DNA of 64,000 bases from Sphingosinicella sp. BN140058 (GCF_004135585.1 NZ_CP035502.1:186001-250000); one strand, 5' to 3'. Shown: positions 1-8,363, counted from the first letter of the stretch. The notes: generated by a model not told the origin, from the letters alone. Made by a program: numbers and translations.

Positions 1-11
1 CTAAAGCGCAT
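1..11 (-). CDS. 5' end of an unidentified minus-strand gene (partial)
   Basis: An ATG at the left edge reads leftwards out of the window. It is preceded by a perfect AAGGAG ribosome binding site 8 bases upstream, just after the stop codon of the RNase H gene. Only three codons are visible, so no function can be given. The spacing suggests it is cotranscribed with RNase H. Confidence 0.45.
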
Positions 12-32
12 GAGTGTCTCTCCTTGTGGGTG

Positions 33-728
33 TCAGGCGGCGAGGACGGCATCGATGCGAGTGACAAGCGCGATCGCGTGTGGGTCAGAGCCGAGGCGGT
101 CGGTGATGAGGCGCCGCGCCGCCGAGAGAACCGTGCCGGCATCTTCCGGGGTGTGAGTGCCCGGCGCCCGGATCGTCGCAGGGGAGGGTACAGATGCGGC
201 GGTCCCGGTACGGCCTGGATAGGCAGCAGCGAGGCGCTCTGCGAAGCCGTCGAGGGTGTCTTGGAGTGCTGGTCCGTTGACAGCTCGTTGAGAGCGGGCG
301 CACGCGTTGGCAAGGGCATCGACGCGGTCGTTGATCGTGCCGCGATTCTGGTGAGCGCGAATCCACTGGACAGCAACTCGATCGCCGACAAGTGACTTGA
401 GGAAGGCGATCTCCTGCCAAAGTGCCAGGTGTGCGATGGCGCCGCCCTTCTTGCGCCAGCCGCCGGAGCGCCAGCCGTCCAACCACTCGTTGTAGCCCTT
501 CACGGCCAATTGGCTGTCGCAGAGGATGGTGGCCGGCCCTTGGGACTGAAGGCTATCTGCGTAGAGGAGCAGTGCCTCGAGGAGGCCGCGGAGCTCCATC
601 TCATTGTTGGTCGTAGCGGCGACTGGGATGGCGCGTTCGATGAGAAGGCCGTTGCCCTGGGCGACGAGACCGTAGGCGCCAGCGCCGGGGTTGCCGATAC
701 AGCTGCCATCGGTTGCGATCGTGATCAT
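33..728 (-). CDS. rnhA: Ribonuclease HI with C-terminal extension
   Basis: Predicted to cleave the RNA strand of RNA-DNA hybrids, for example primers and R-loops, in the cytoplasm. The N-terminal 140 residues are a classical RNase HI domain: TDGS with D7, NNEMEL with E43, CDSQ with D71, RAH with H126 and NDRVDALA with D134 give the DEDD metal site plus the flexible-loop histidine. At 231 residues it is about 75 longer than the usual 150-residue enzyme. The extra C-terminal part (about 150-231) has no recognised motif and ends in a predicted helical segment. A second RNase H alongside the host enzyme fits a replicon carrying its own nucleic acid enzymes. The next gene starts just after its stop. 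Confidence 0.93.
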   Translation of the reverse strand: MITIATDGSCIGNPGAGAYGLVAQGNGLLIERAIPVAATTNNEMELRGLLEALLLYADSLQSQGPATILCDSQLAVKGYNEWLDGWRSGGWRKKGGAIAHLALWQEIAFLKSLVGDRVAVQWIRAHQNRGTINDRVDALANACARSQRAVNGPALQDTLDGFAERLAAAYPGRTGTAASVPSPATIRAPGTHTPEDAGTVLSAARRLITDRLGSDPHAIALVTRIDAVLAA

Positions 729-823
729 CTTTCATCCCTCATGATGGTTTCAAGCCTGAGAAGATCGATGAGGACACCGAGCCATTCACCCGGCCGCTGT
801 CGGCAGCGAACACGTTAGCGGGC

Positions 824-859
824 AAAAAAAAGACCCGCCTCGGGATGCCGAGGCGGGTC
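824..859 (-). terminator. Rho-independent terminator of the secreted protein gene
   Basis: A 12-bp GC-rich stem (GACCCGCCTCGG with its complement, four-base loop) is followed on the minus strand by eight T residues. It lies just past the stop at 887. Confidence 0.9.
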
Positions 860-886
860 GCGAGAGCAGACCGTTGCGGGATGTGG

Positions 887-1420
887 TCAGAACGGTCTGA
901 GCATCGCTTGAGTAAGGATCGGCTTGCCGGAATTGGGGGTGAGGAGATTGTCGTGCATCGCGTTCGTGTAGCTCTGGCCATCGAATGCGATCGGCAAGAT
1001 GGCAAGGCGATTGCCAGCGGCAACGGTGGTGACGCCGATGCGCGGCATGCCATTGTCCACGCCGGGGAGCAGAACAATGGGAAGGTAGCCGACGGAGATC
1101 GACTCCTTGCGGACGGGCCTGCCGCCAGCTAGCGTCCAGATCTGGGCGCGACACCCGCCGCTGCCGCACCAGCCCTGCGACTTGATGTAGACGACGAAGT
1201 AATTGGTGTTCGCGATCCGGGTGCCGGCGATGCTGCCATGCTCGCCTTCGCTGCTCGCGATTGCCGCGCGCTTAATCGAGTCCGGGAACGTTGAATTGAC
1301 CTGAGATGCCGGGGTGTTGCGCGCCTGCGCGACGGAGGCCGTCGAAGTCCCGAGAGCTGCGATAGCCATCATAGCTGCTGCTGCAGTGGAGAGGCTGGTC
1401 ATTCTGAGGTTTCTGAGCAT
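887..1420 (-). CDS. Secreted protein of unknown function
   Basis: Unknown 177-residue protein. The N-terminus has positive charges followed by an Ala-rich hydrophobic stretch and an AXA-type site (SVAQA), so export by Sec is likely. The mature part holds a short Cys-rich patch (WCGSGGC) that could form a disulfide. The start at 1420 is preferred because GAGGA lies 6 bases upstream; an ATG at 1444 overlaps the stop of the upstream transglycosylase gene but lacks this site. It is probably cotranscribed with the transglycosylase, and a strong terminator follows. Confidence 0.75.
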   Translation of the reverse strand: MLRNLRMTSLSTAAAAMMAIAALGTSTASVAQARNTPASQVNSTFPDSIKRAAIASSEGEHGSIAGTRIANTNYFVVYIKSQGWCGSGGCRAQIWTLAGGRPVRKESISVGYLPIVLLPGVDNGMPRIGVTTVAAGNRLAILPIAFDGQSYTNAMHDNLLTPNSGKPILTQAMLRPF

Positions 1421-1440
1421 TTTTCGTTCCTCGGAGGGGT

Positions 1441-2292
1441 TCATGAGAAGCAATTCATCAGAAGGAGAAGATTCTCTCCATAATTGTTCCTCGTCGTGCC
1501 TTTGTCGATCGTCGCCGGGTCGCCAGAGATATTCCTGAGACCGAAATTGTAGGACGCGAAGGTTGCCTGCATCAGCTGAGCCGGGGTTAAGCGAGGATAC
1601 TTGCTTTTGAGAATGCTCATGTTGCTCTTAACGATCGCCGCCGCTTTATCGGCCGCGTAAGCGAGGTGGTGGGCTTGCTCCCTCGTCACGCCCGGCTGCC
1701 TCGTCAGCTGAAAGACGCCCATGCCGGGGTCAGCCGGATTGGGGTTGTCGATCGAGAGGAAGTTCGTCTCTCGGACGCCGATTGCTGCGAGCATACGCCA
1801 ATCTATGCCGTACTTCCTTGCTGCAGCCTGAAGAGTGGCCTTGGCCTGCATGGCCCGTTGAATGGCCGCCCGTTCAGATTGCGCCATGGCGACGCCTCGG
1901 CTGCACTGGCTGGCCGATCCCGTCGGCAGCCCGGGGCTCGGGGTTGGCGCACGCGGCGGCGTGGGCGTTGCGGTTGACGGCGTCCCAGGCTTTGTGCCCG
2001 AGTTGAGAGTGCCCGGTTGGGGCGCCGTGCCGATTCCTGGCTTGGCTCCTGGAGCCGAGCCAGTGCCAGGCGTTGGAGCGGTTCCTGTACCCGGCGTCGT
2101 TGCGACCCAGGGCGGTGCGCCGCTATTTGCCCCGGACCCGCCGGCGGCGGGCGTCGATGGAACGACCGCCTCTCCGTAGATAAGATCCTCGCACTCGGCG
2201 GCGGTTGGCGCCACCGCTGTCTGAGCCTGCGCAGCCGAAGCGCCCGCAAGGAGCGTCGCGCAAAGGAGAGTGGAAAAAACGGCTTTGTTCAT
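1441..2292 (-). CDS. Secreted lytic transglycosylase-like protein with Pro/Gly-rich linker
   Basis: Likely cleaves peptidoglycan glycan strands in the periplasm. Residues 1-24 are a signal peptide ending in AQA. Residues about 50-125 form a low-complexity linker rich in PGTG and PGIG repeats. From about 135 an SLT/goose-lysozyme-like fold is visible: GVRETN with the probable catalytic Glu175, GMGVFQL at 190-196 and SYNFG at 247-251. Such enzymes open the wall for secretion or conjugation machines, but no type IV secretion genes are visible here. The start at 2292 is chosen from the signal peptide. Two copies of the window's GGATCTTT element lie 30 and 81 bases upstream. Confidence 0.82.
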   Translation of the reverse strand: MNKAVFSTLLCATLLAGASAAQAQTAVAPTAAECEDLIYGEAVVPSTPAAGGSGANSGAPPWVATTPGTGTAPTPGTGSAPGAKPGIGTAPQPGTLNSGTKPGTPSTATPTPPRAPTPSPGLPTGSASQCSRGVAMAQSERAAIQRAMQAKATLQAAARKYGIDWRMLAAIGVRETNFLSIDNPNPADPGMGVFQLTRQPGVTREQAHHLAYAADKAAAIVKSNMSILKSKYPRLTPAQLMQATFASYNFGLRNISGDPATIDKGTTRNNYGENLLLLMNCFS

Positions 2293-2321
2293 GGGTGTTT
2301 TGCCCGTTCTTGCAGAGGCGA

Positions 2322-2380
2322 AAAGATCCTCACGCCCCGTGGAAGTTTCCTGATCGATGCATCTTAAGGGCAAAAGATCC
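2322..2380. promoter_or_regulatory. Two AAAGATCC elements upstream of the transglycosylase gene
   Basis: AAAGATCC occurs at 2322-2329 and again at 2373-2380 in the same orientation, 51 bases apart. On the gene strand they read GGATCTTT. A TAAGAT, similar to a -10 hexamer, lies just downstream of the distal copy on the gene strand. These are members of an element found at many gene starts in this window. Confidence 0.45.
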
Positions 2381-2421
2381 AGCCGCCAACCGGAAAGGCA
2401 TGATCCATCGCTGCCGCTACC

Positions 2422-2847
2422 TCAAAGTTCCTGGAATGCTGAGCCGTCGTTTGCGGCGGCGAAGCCGCATGCCAAAATTCCAAGAAGGGCTTGGAACGTC
2501 GGCGGGTAGGAAGTTGCCTTCCGTCGATGGGCGGTGTTGATCTCGTTCGCGGACCAGGCGCCGGGTACCGGCACGAGGGGGCGGCCGGCTCCGTGCCAGT
2601 GGATCATCGACGGCGTTGCGCCGTCGGCGGCGTCGATGTCGACGTCGGCCCGGAGTTCCGCGGCAGACAGCGTCAGGACGTCATGACGGGGCGAGTAGGG
2701 CGTGACCTCGATCGAAACGCCGAGCGAACTCACGACGGAGCGAATGTCTCGGAGGAGATCCGCACGCTCTTTCTGGGAAGATGTAGAGGTCACCCTCGTG
2801 TGGGCGGCGCCGAGCGGGAGATCCATGGCGAGGTCCTGCATGGTCAT
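2422..2847 (-). CDS. Unknown protein
   Basis: A 141-residue protein with no family recognised. It has a short N-terminal helix, a central acidic mixed alpha/beta part and no signal peptide or membrane segment. Its ATG overlaps the stop of the upstream gene (ATATGACC), so the two are translationally coupled and probably act together. Confidence 0.65.
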   Translation of the reverse strand: MTMQDLAMDLPLGAAHTRVTSTSSQKERADLLRDIRSVVSSLGVSIEVTPYSPRHDVLTLSAAELRADVDIDAADGATPSMIHWHGAGRPLVPVPGAWSANEINTAHRRKATSYPPTFQALLGILACGFAAANDGSAFQEL

Positions 2848-3125
2848 ATGGTGCCGAAGCCAACGATCGCGTTTGAGATGTCATCGGCCGACGCGAGAAT
2901 GCCATCCGCGGTTCGCTCGACCTCGATCTGGATGGGCTCGTTCAGCATCGGCGCAAGCTTCTCTGCTCCGTCGGCGGCGATCAGGAGCTGCGACCAGTCG
3001 GAGAAGCGAACGACAAGGCAATCGCTCGCGATGCTTTCGAGGGTGCCAAGCACAAGCGCTTGGTCGCATTCTGCGAGGTCTACCCAGCTGCTATCATCGG
3101 TGATGCGGGGAAGGTCGTCAGACAT
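2844..3125 (-). CDS. Unknown small acidic protein
   Basis: Unrecognised 93-residue cytoplasmic protein, very acidic (opens MSDDLPRITDD). The pattern of alternating hydrophobic residues suggests a small beta-rich domain. An AAAAGGACC site precedes the ATG. It is coupled by overlap to the following gene. Confidence 0.65.
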   Translation of the reverse strand: MSDDLPRITDDSSWVDLAECDQALVLGTLESIASDCLVVRFSDWSQLLIAADGAEKLAPMLNEPIQIEVERTADGILASADDISNAIVGFGTI

Positions 3126-3159
3126 ATCGGTCCTTTTGAGGCAAGCAGGGAGGATGGGC

Positions 3160-3182
3160 GGCGCCGCGGCGCCGCCCTCAGG
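3160..3182. terminator. GC-only palindrome downstream of the SLOG-macro gene
   Basis: A self-complementary block GGGCGGCG-CCGCGG-CGCCGCCC sits between the SLOG-macro stop and the next start. It has no T run, so it may act as an attenuator or a weak terminator. Confidence 0.35.
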
Positions 3183-3201
3183 CAGATCAGAGTCGAGAGG
3201 C

Positions 3202-4437
3202 TCAGGCGGCGCGGGTCGAGCGGGCGTAGATGCGGAGGTCGAAGCCGCTCAGGATGTCGAGCACGAGCGGTTCGACGGTCCTGAAATCCAGCCCGCCGTT
3301 GCCGCAGCCTGGTGCCGGCAGCGCGATCGAGCGGATGCCGGCCGCGCGGGCGAGCGTCGCGAGCTCGCGAAGGCCGGACTCGACCCAGGAGAGCTGCGAG
3401 GGATCACGCCAGTGGTCCTTCGTCGCGAGCGCAGCCCAGCGGCGGCCGTCGGGGAGGGGGAAGAGGAGGCAGCCACCCGGCTTCAGTCGGCGAGACCGGC
3501 ACGCGCCGACATAGTCGGGCATGATCTCGGGAAAGCGCTTCTTGAACGCGAGCGCAACCCCGGCGCCGGCGACCGACACGACGTTGTTCGTGTTCACGAG
3601 GAGGTCTGCACCGTCGTCGACGATGTTGCCCGAGCAATAGCGGACCGATCCAGCACCAGCTCCGCCTGCGCACTCCGACGGCGACGCCGACGTCGCTGGA
3701 CCCAAGGCGATGCCGAGCACGCGCAGAATCTCGGCGCGAACCTCGAGGTCGTGAAGGTTGAGGACGCAGATGCCGAGGTCATCCGCGGTGCGGATGGCCT
3801 GTCCGGTGCCGCCGGAATCCTCGCCGTCCTCAGTCCAGCAGATCACGAAACGGGCCGGAGTGTCGAGGCGGGCGCCGAGGACCTGTCCCATGTTGCGAGA
3901 GTGGAGCTGCTGGAAGGACCGAGGGAGCGTGTTCCAGAGCCGGTGATAGCGGGCTGCGAGAATCTCGGCTTTGCCGATGTACTCGCCGGCGAGGAGCAAC
4001 TGCTTCGCGGGACGGAACGGCTTGCCGGTCAGGCGCTCGTGACGGCGGATCTGGTCCCAGCGGGGCTTATCCCACTTCGAGTTGGGATTTGCCCCGAAGC
4101 CCCGCCAAGGCGCGAAGATCTCTCGGAGGTCCTCTCGGGTCGTGCCGAGCTCGAACGCAGTGTCCGCCCCGCCGGCGAAGCCGGAGCGCAGGGTGAAGCC
4201 GAGGACCTCCAGCGCTTGCGCGATCTCCGTCATGATGTCGCAGACGTCTTGCGGCGTCTTGCGCGAGCCGATGCCGGCGTAAGCGGCGTAGCCTGCGGGT
4301 GCCGCCAGGAGCGAAGCAATCAGGCGGATGTCAAAGCGAGACCGCGGCCGACGATCGGCGCCACCAGACCGAGCCGAAGGCGACCGGACAGAGGCCGAAG
4401 AAGCAGGAGCAGAGCGAGAAGGGCGACCGAAGGCCAT
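3202..4437 (-). CDS. SLOG domain fused to a DarG-type macro domain
   Basis: A 411-residue two-domain protein. Residues 1-45 are a low-complexity basic leader. Residues about 50-235 look like a SLOG (Rossmann, DprA/LOG-related) nucleotide-binding domain: YAGIGSRKTP, the GFAGGAD glycine loop, and a late GGTGQAIRTA followed by LGICVLNL. Residues about 268-405 are a macro domain: the ADP-ribose-binding strand VNTNNVVSVAGAGVAL (281-296) and PAPGCGNGGLDF (374-385), typical of the DarG/TARG1 branch that removes or binds ADP-ribose. SLOG proteins are known as nucleotide-derived signal sensors in conflict systems, and DarG-type macro domains reverse ADP-ribosylation. The joint role proposed here, sensing or clearing an NAD-derived signal, is inference. 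No DarT-like toxin was recognised next to it. Confidence 0.8.
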   Translation of the reverse strand: MAFGRPSRSAPASSASVRSPSARSGGADRRPRSRFDIRLIASLLAAPAGYAAYAGIGSRKTPQDVCDIMTEIAQALEVLGFTLRSGFAGGADTAFELGTTREDLREIFAPWRGFGANPNSKWDKPRWDQIRRHERLTGKPFRPAKQLLLAGEYIGKAEILAARYHRLWNTLPRSFQQLHSRNMGQVLGARLDTPARFVICWTEDGEDSGGTGQAIRTADDLGICVLNLHDLEVRAEILRVLGIALGPATSASPSECAGGAGAGSVRYCSGNIVDDGADLLVNTNNVVSVAGAGVALAFKKRFPEIMPDYVGACRSRRLKPGGCLLFPLPDGRRWAALATKDHWRDPSQLSWVESGLRELATLARAAGIRSIALPAPGCGNGGLDFRTVEPLVLDILSGFDLRIYARSTRAA

Positions 4438-4512
4438 GTCAGGATTTCCTCATCTGAAGGGTGAACACCCCAGATGGATCAATCTTAGAACAAAATAGGC
4501 GCAGCCACGGAC

Positions 4513-4827
4513 TTAGGAGATCCCGTTTGCCTGTATAATCTCGCCTTCGCGGCCGATGAGAAGGAGGCCGGCATCACCAGTCCCGATCTGGGAGGTAAGA
4601 GCCCGCAAGAGCTCTGCATAGACGCGTGCCGCAACGCTGTAGATCCTGAACTCTGCAGCGCAGGACCCAAAAGCTGCCGCAGGCGCGAGCAACGATTCAA
4701 GCAGGGGTGCGATCTGGGATGGAGAGAGAACCTGCCGTAGGATTGATTGGGCGCGAATGAAGATCACGAAGTGGCCGCTCTCCCGAGCTTGCGCTTTCGC
4801 AGTGTCGATCGGAGTAAGGATCTTCAT
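4513..4827 (-). CDS. Unknown protein, possible Roadblock/PAS-like fold
   Basis: Unrecognised 104-residue cytoplasmic protein. The pattern of two long central helices and a C-terminal beta pair (GLLLIGREGEIIQANG) resembles small sensor folds, but this is only a guess. AGGAC lies upstream of the ATG. It is 6 bases from the upstream gene of the MAFG-type family, so the pair is likely one transcript. Confidence 0.6.
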   Translation of the reverse strand: MKILTPIDTAKAQARESGHFVIFIRAQSILRQVLSPSQIAPLLESLLAPAAAFGSCAAEFRIYSVAARVYAELLRALTSQIGTGDAGLLLIGREGEIIQANGIS

Positions 4828-4833
4828 TCTGTC

Positions 4834-5220
4834 CTATCCAAAGAGAAGCAATTGACGCGGGTCCTCGAGACGCGGCTCGGTTATCATCTGAACCTTCGCG
4901 ACGGCCGAGAGCCGGAGGCGGCTGTGGACGCCGGTGTCGGCTCTGCGGGTGAATGAGACGAGCAGTCGAGCCGGATCGCCGCGCCGCAGGGCGTCCGCGA
5001 CGTTGCTGACCAAGTGGGGGTTATCGTCGGTATTCTCGACGATTACCGGTTGAAGCCTTGTCTGACCGTCCTTCGTCCGCAGCTCGCCCTCAAAGGAGAG
5101 CCGCGCCGCAGGTGTGCCAGCCGCGACGTGCTGGAGCGGTCCTACGGCTCGAACCGCGTAGCTGTAGATCCCAGGCTTATTGGTTTTGCGCGAGTTCGCC
5201 GAGGTCTGCGGATGCCCCAT
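4834..5220 (-). CDS. Small beta-rich protein, divergent member of a paralogous family
   Basis: A 128-residue protein. The second half (VADALRRGDPARLLVSF ... RLRLSAVAKVQ) follows the same pattern as three other small proteins in this window (minus-strand genes ending at 6057, 6571 and 42620): a helix, a G-x-P turn, a strand, then a hydrophilic turn and a last strand. The fold may be OB-like or SSB-like, but no family was recognised. The start is set by GGGAGG 6 bases before the ATG; a longer frame to 5343 has no such site. Confidence 0.65.
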   Translation of the reverse strand: MGHPQTSANSRKTNKPGIYSYAVRAVGPLQHVAAGTPAARLSFEGELRTKDGQTRLQPVIVENTDDNPHLVSNVADALRRGDPARLLVSFTRRADTGVHSRLRLSAVAKVQMITEPRLEDPRQLLLFG

Positions 5221-5325
5221 TGTTTCCTCCCATTGATCGAGCTCCCTATGAAGTTGATCGAGGAGGTTGCCGGCGCGGCCGGCTGGAGGCTTGTTCTTGT
5301 CTTGTTCCGCACGGTAGACGGGCCC

Positions 5326-5589
5326 ATGGGATTCGCGAAGCACACCCTGAGGGATAAGGCCCTAGAGGCCTTAGAAGAGGCTGCAGCAGCTGCGGCCGAG
5401 GGGCCGGTCCAGCGCTCAAAGGCGCTTGGGTTCGCGCTTGCCTATCTATGGGCTGCCAGTGGGGCTGAGCGCGACCAATTCGACTGGTTTTGGAAGTCGC
5501 TGGCAGGCGATCACGAGATCGGCCGGGCGCAGAATGTCAACGCCAGCTTGAAGGGGATCTATCTCGCGCTGGGTCTGCGCCGTCCCTAG
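5326..5589 (+). CDS. Small conserved-type hypothetical protein
   Basis: The only plus-strand gene in the first 8.6 kb. The 87-residue product is helical, with an Ala/Glu-rich segment and a Trp-rich C-terminal half (FDWFWKSLAG, then IGRAQNVNASL). The protein-like composition and conserved-looking C-terminus argue that it is real. An upstream ATG at 5248 in the same frame is possible. It is convergent with the gene ending at 5649. Confidence 0.6.
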   Translation: MGFAKHTLRDKALEALEEAAAAAAEGPVQRSKALGFALAYLWAASGAERDQFDWFWKSLAGDHEIGRAQNVNASLKGIYLALGLRRP

Positions 5590-5648
5590 CTCTGATTGGA
5601 GATCGTGGGCGGGCTGGCGACGATCAGCAAACGCTGCGGAGCGGTCGC

Positions 5649-5954
5649 TTAGAGGGCCTTGGCAACGAGCGGCTGGCTTGGCTCGATAGAGATGAAGGTT
5701 CCGTCCGCCAGCTGCATCGTGACGGCGCCGGTAGTTTTGTCGGTGAGCGAAAGCTCGACCTCGTTCTCGTTGAGCGATGCGAAGTCGCCGTAGAGGATGT
5801 ATTCGCCGTTCGGTGTCCAGACGCTCTTCACCGCCTCGGCGGGAACGTTAGAGCAGAGGCCGTTGGTGGTGACGACCACGGATGGAAGGAAGCCCATTTC
5901 GAGCTGCCAGTGGAGGAGCCCGAGGTCGGTGAGCTCTGTGAGTGAGGGCGTCAT
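5649..5954 (-). CDS. Unknown small protein
   Basis: Unrecognised 101-residue protein with an acidic, beta-rich C-terminal half. Two in-frame ATGs are two codons apart (5960 and 5954). GGAAGGAG abuts the first with no spacer and sits 6 bases from the second, so 5954 is preferred. Confidence 0.65.
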   Translation of the reverse strand: MTPSLTELTDLGLLHWQLEMGFLPSVVVTTNGLCSNVPAEAVKSVWTPNGEYILYGDFASLNENEVELSLTDKTTGAVTMQLADGTFISIEPSQPLVAKAL

Positions 5955-6018
5955 TTTCATCTCCTTCCTGGATCAAGCTCATCCTGAAGGGATTCCGTAA
6001 GTCGCTGTGCCAGCCATA

Positions 6019-6054
6019 AAGAACCCCCTGCGCCGGCTGGCGCAGGGGGTTCTT
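6019..6054. terminator. Terminator downstream of the 107-residue family gene
   Basis: A strong stem (AAGAACCCCCTGCGCC with its complement, four-base loop) lies just past the stop at 6057. On the minus strand it is followed by TTTATGG. It may work in both directions. Confidence 0.8.
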
Positions 6055-6056
6055 GG

Positions 6057-6380
6057 CTATGCCGCCACTCGTTCGAGCCGGCGGGCTGCAGAGGCGAGCT
6101 GCTCTTCGCGTGGCGGACCAAGCAGCTTGATCGTAGCGCCGTCATACTGGACTGCGAGCGTGACGGGTTCGCCTTCACGGAGGAGCGACTTCACCGACTG
6201 GGCGAGTTCGCCGAAGGCCATCGCCGTTCGTACCTGGGGAGGATCGCCGGGACGCTGGAAGCCAGCGTCCCTGCAGAGGATGTATTCCGCGCTGTGCTGC
6301 GACTTCTTCACCTCGATGGTCGAAGGCGTGATGGTCGCAACGAACGCGCGCGATCGGCGACGGGTGTGGTTGTCGTTCAT
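6057..6380 (-). CDS. MAFG-type small paralog A
   Basis: Unknown 107-residue protein. It shares length and pattern with the next gene upstream (ends 6571): a beta-rich N-terminal half, an AMAFGELA helix start, a short helix, then VTLAVQYDG, IKLLG and a PRE tail. The two are clear in-window paralogs. The pattern could suit a compact OB-like nucleic-acid-binding barrel, but no catalytic residues are evident. It has its own terminator. Confidence 0.75.
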   Translation of the reverse strand: MNDNHTRRRSRAFVATITPSTIEVKKSQHSAEYILCRDAGFQRPGDPPQVRTAMAFGELAQSVKSLLREGEPVTLAVQYDGATIKLLGPPREEQLASAARRLERVAA

Positions 6381-6516
6381 GATGGAAGCCTCACTTCATT
6401 TTCGTCCTCGTCGGAGGACCCGCTTCCGGTGATCTGATCGCTTGCTGGTTGTGCCGCAGCGGCCGCGTCGCGTAGCCGGAGGCTTGCGCGAGATCAGAGG
6501 ACCGGATGGAATGAAA

Positions 6517-6545
6517 AAGGCCCGCCGGTGACGCCGGCGGGCCTT
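6517..6545 (-). terminator. Terminator with GGCCCGCC stem
   Basis: AAGGCCCGCCGG pairs with its complement around a short loop and is followed on the minus strand by five T residues. Closely similar stems end the transcripts at 42549 and 48872. Confidence 0.9.
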
Positions 6546-6570
6546 GATCGGGTGGCGAGCCTGGTGAGGC

Positions 6571-6894
6571 TTAGGCCGCCTTCGCCTGGCGCGGGGCGCG
6601 CTCCTTGGGGAAGCCGACGACGCGCAGGGTGCCGCCGTCGCGCTGCAGCGCGAGCTTCACGGTATTGCCCTCGACGAGCTGCTCGAGCACCTCGGCGCGC
6701 TGGTTGCCGAACGCCATCACGACGCCGAGATTCTCGCGGCCCTTGTAGCTGATCTTCGAGCCGGCGATGTAGCTGTAGTCGCCCTTGGTGGCCGACGTGC
6801 GGGTCTCGACCGCGCCCACGGTGACGTCTGCATGGAAGATCGCGCGGAACCCGTTGTTGCCCTGGGTCTCGGTGGTGCCGTTGTTGTCGTTCAT
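6571..6894 (-). CDS. MAFG-type small paralog B
   Basis: A 107-residue paralog of the gene ending at 6057. Shared blocks are VMAFGNQ, a helix (EVLEQLVEGN), VKLALQRDG, LRVVGFPKER and a basic Ala-rich tail. The N-terminal half is Asn/Thr-rich and probably flexible. The start at 6894 (MNDN) matches the MNDN start of its paralog. The function is unknown. Flanking terminators on both sides make it a one-gene transcript. Confidence 0.75.
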   Translation of the reverse strand: MNDNNGTTETQGNNGFRAIFHADVTVGAVETRTSATKGDYSYIAGSKISYKGRENLGVVMAFGNQRAEVLEQLVEGNTVKLALQRDGGTLRVVGFPKERAPRQAKAA

Positions 6895-7040
6895 GATCTG
6901 ATGTGTCCTTCTTGATTTCATCCCCTCGATGGGGATCGCTTTCCCTGATCAAATCCTGACCTTGGGTGAGCGCGGCGCCACGAAGGCGCTGGGCGAAGGC
7001 GGAGGCCGATCGGCAGACGGTCGGCCGCGGCGCAGCCGGC

Positions 7041-7076
7041 AAAAAGAAGCCCGCCGAAGCCTGGGCTTCGGCGGGT
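7041..7076 (-). terminator. clpX terminator
   Basis: A GCCCGCCGAAGCC stem with its complement is followed on the minus strand by TTTTT. It lies 25 bases past the clpX stop. Confidence 0.9.
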
Positions 7077-7100
7077 CATTGTGCTTGCTCCGGCGGGACG

Positions 7101-8363
7101 TCACGCGGCGATAGCGGTCGCTTCGTCGTTAGCTGGCCGAAGGACACGCTTTGGTTCGGATGCACCTTTTACGACTTCTCCGTCGACAATGATTTTCTCG
7201 ACGCTCGCCCGCAGGTCGGGGAGTTCGTACATCGTGTCGAGGAGGAGCTCCTCCATGGTCGATCGAAGCCCGCGGGCACCAGTCTTGCGGCTGATAGCCT
7301 GCCGCGCGATCGCCGTCAGAGCCTCAGCGTCAATGTCGAGATCGATGTCTTCCAGAGCGAAGAGCTTCTGGTACTGACGAACCAGGGCGTTCTTCGGCTG
7401 GGTCAGAATGTCGACGAGCATCGCCTCGTCCAGGTCATCGAGCGTTGCGATCACCGGCAGTCGCCCGATGAACTCAGGGATGAGACCGAACCGTACCAGA
7501 TCCTCGGGCTGGCGCTTGGCGAAGAGAGCCCCTGCCTTCTGGGCTGTGCCGCTATCGACGTTCGCGCTGAATCCGATCGACTTATCCTCAAGGCGGCTGG
7601 CGATGATGCGCTCGAGCCCTGCGAACGCTCCACCGCAGATGAAGAGGATGTTGGAGGTATCAACCTGAATGGTTTGTTCCATCGGATTCTTCCGTCCGAC
7701 CTGGCCTCGCACGTTCGCGATCGTGCCCTCGATGATCTTCAGCAAGGCCTGCTGGACGCCTTCACCAGAAACGTCGCGTGTGATCGAGGCACTGTCTCCC
7801 TTGCGGGCGATCTTGTCAATTTCGTCGATGTAGATGATACCGCGCTGCGCTCGCTCGACGTTCATGTCGGCGGCCTGGAGCAGCTTGGTGACGATGCTGT
7901 CGACATCCTCTCCGACGTAGCCGGATTCCGTCAAGGTCGTTGCATCGCAGACGGCAAATGGCACGTCGAGGATGCGGGCGAGGGCCTTTGCCAGCATCGT
8001 CTTGCCGGTACCGGTCGGCCCAATCAGCAGGATGTTAGATTTGTCGAGCTCCACCTCGGCGCCCGCCGCGCCGTGCGCCAAGCGCTTGTAGTGATTGTGG
8101 ACCGCCACGGAGAGCACACGCTTGGCTCGGTCCTGGCCGATGACGTAGCCGTCGAGGTGCTCGCGGATTTGACGCGGGCTTGGCGTGTCCTCGCTGAGGA
8201 TGCGTTCTTTGCCGGCCTGCTGCCGGCGAACGGCATCCGAGGCAAGATCAACGCAGCCGCCGCAAATGTTGCTCGCAGCGCCGGCGATCAGAATGCCGAC
8301 CTCGCTTTGGGCGCCATCGCAGAATGAGCAGTGCAGCTCCGTCTTGGTTCCTTCGTCCGGCAC
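7101..8363 (-). CDS. clpX: ATP-dependent Clp protease ATP-binding subunit ClpX (extra copy)
   Basis: AAA+ unfoldase that feeds tagged proteins to ClpP. The 420 residues match the family's usual length. The N-terminal zinc domain has C12, C15, C34 and C37; Walker A GPTGTGKT is at 115-122, pore loop GYVG at 148-151, Walker B IIYIDEID at 176-183, and a sensor-2 GARGLRS lies near 375. The IGF loop that docks ClpP is present (SIGFSAN near 262-268), so it can probably partner a host ClpP. No clpP or lon gene is nearby, unlike the usual tig-clpP-clpX-lon order. It stands alone with its own terminator, as expected for an accessory paralog. Confidence 0.96.
   Translation of the reverse strand: MPDEGTKTELHCSFCDGAQSEVGILIAGAASNICGGCVDLASDAVRRQQAGKERILSEDTPSPRQIREHLDGYVIGQDRAKRVLSVAVHNHYKRLAHGAAGAEVELDKSNILLIGPTGTGKTMLAKALARILDVPFAVCDATTLTESGYVGEDVDSIVTKLLQAADMNVERAQRGIIYIDEIDKIARKGDSASITRDVSGEGVQQALLKIIEGTIANVRGQVGRKNPMEQTIQVDTSNILFICGGAFAGLERIIASRLEDKSIGFSANVDSGTAQKAGALFAKRQPEDLVRFGLIPEFIGRLPVIATLDDLDEAMLVDILTQPKNALVRQYQKLFALEDIDLDIDAEALTAIARQAISRKTGARGLRSTMEELLLDTMYELPDLRASVEKIIVDGEVVKGASEPKRVLRPANDEATAIAA

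Noticed and set aside
2491..4464. Plus-strand open frame of 657 codons
   Set aside because: It is antisense to the SLOG-macro gene and its neighbours; the product is Arg/Glu-rich low complexity, typical of a GC-rich shadow frame.
6966..8327. Plus-strand open frame of 453 codons
   Set aside because: It is a shadow of clpX on the opposite strand.
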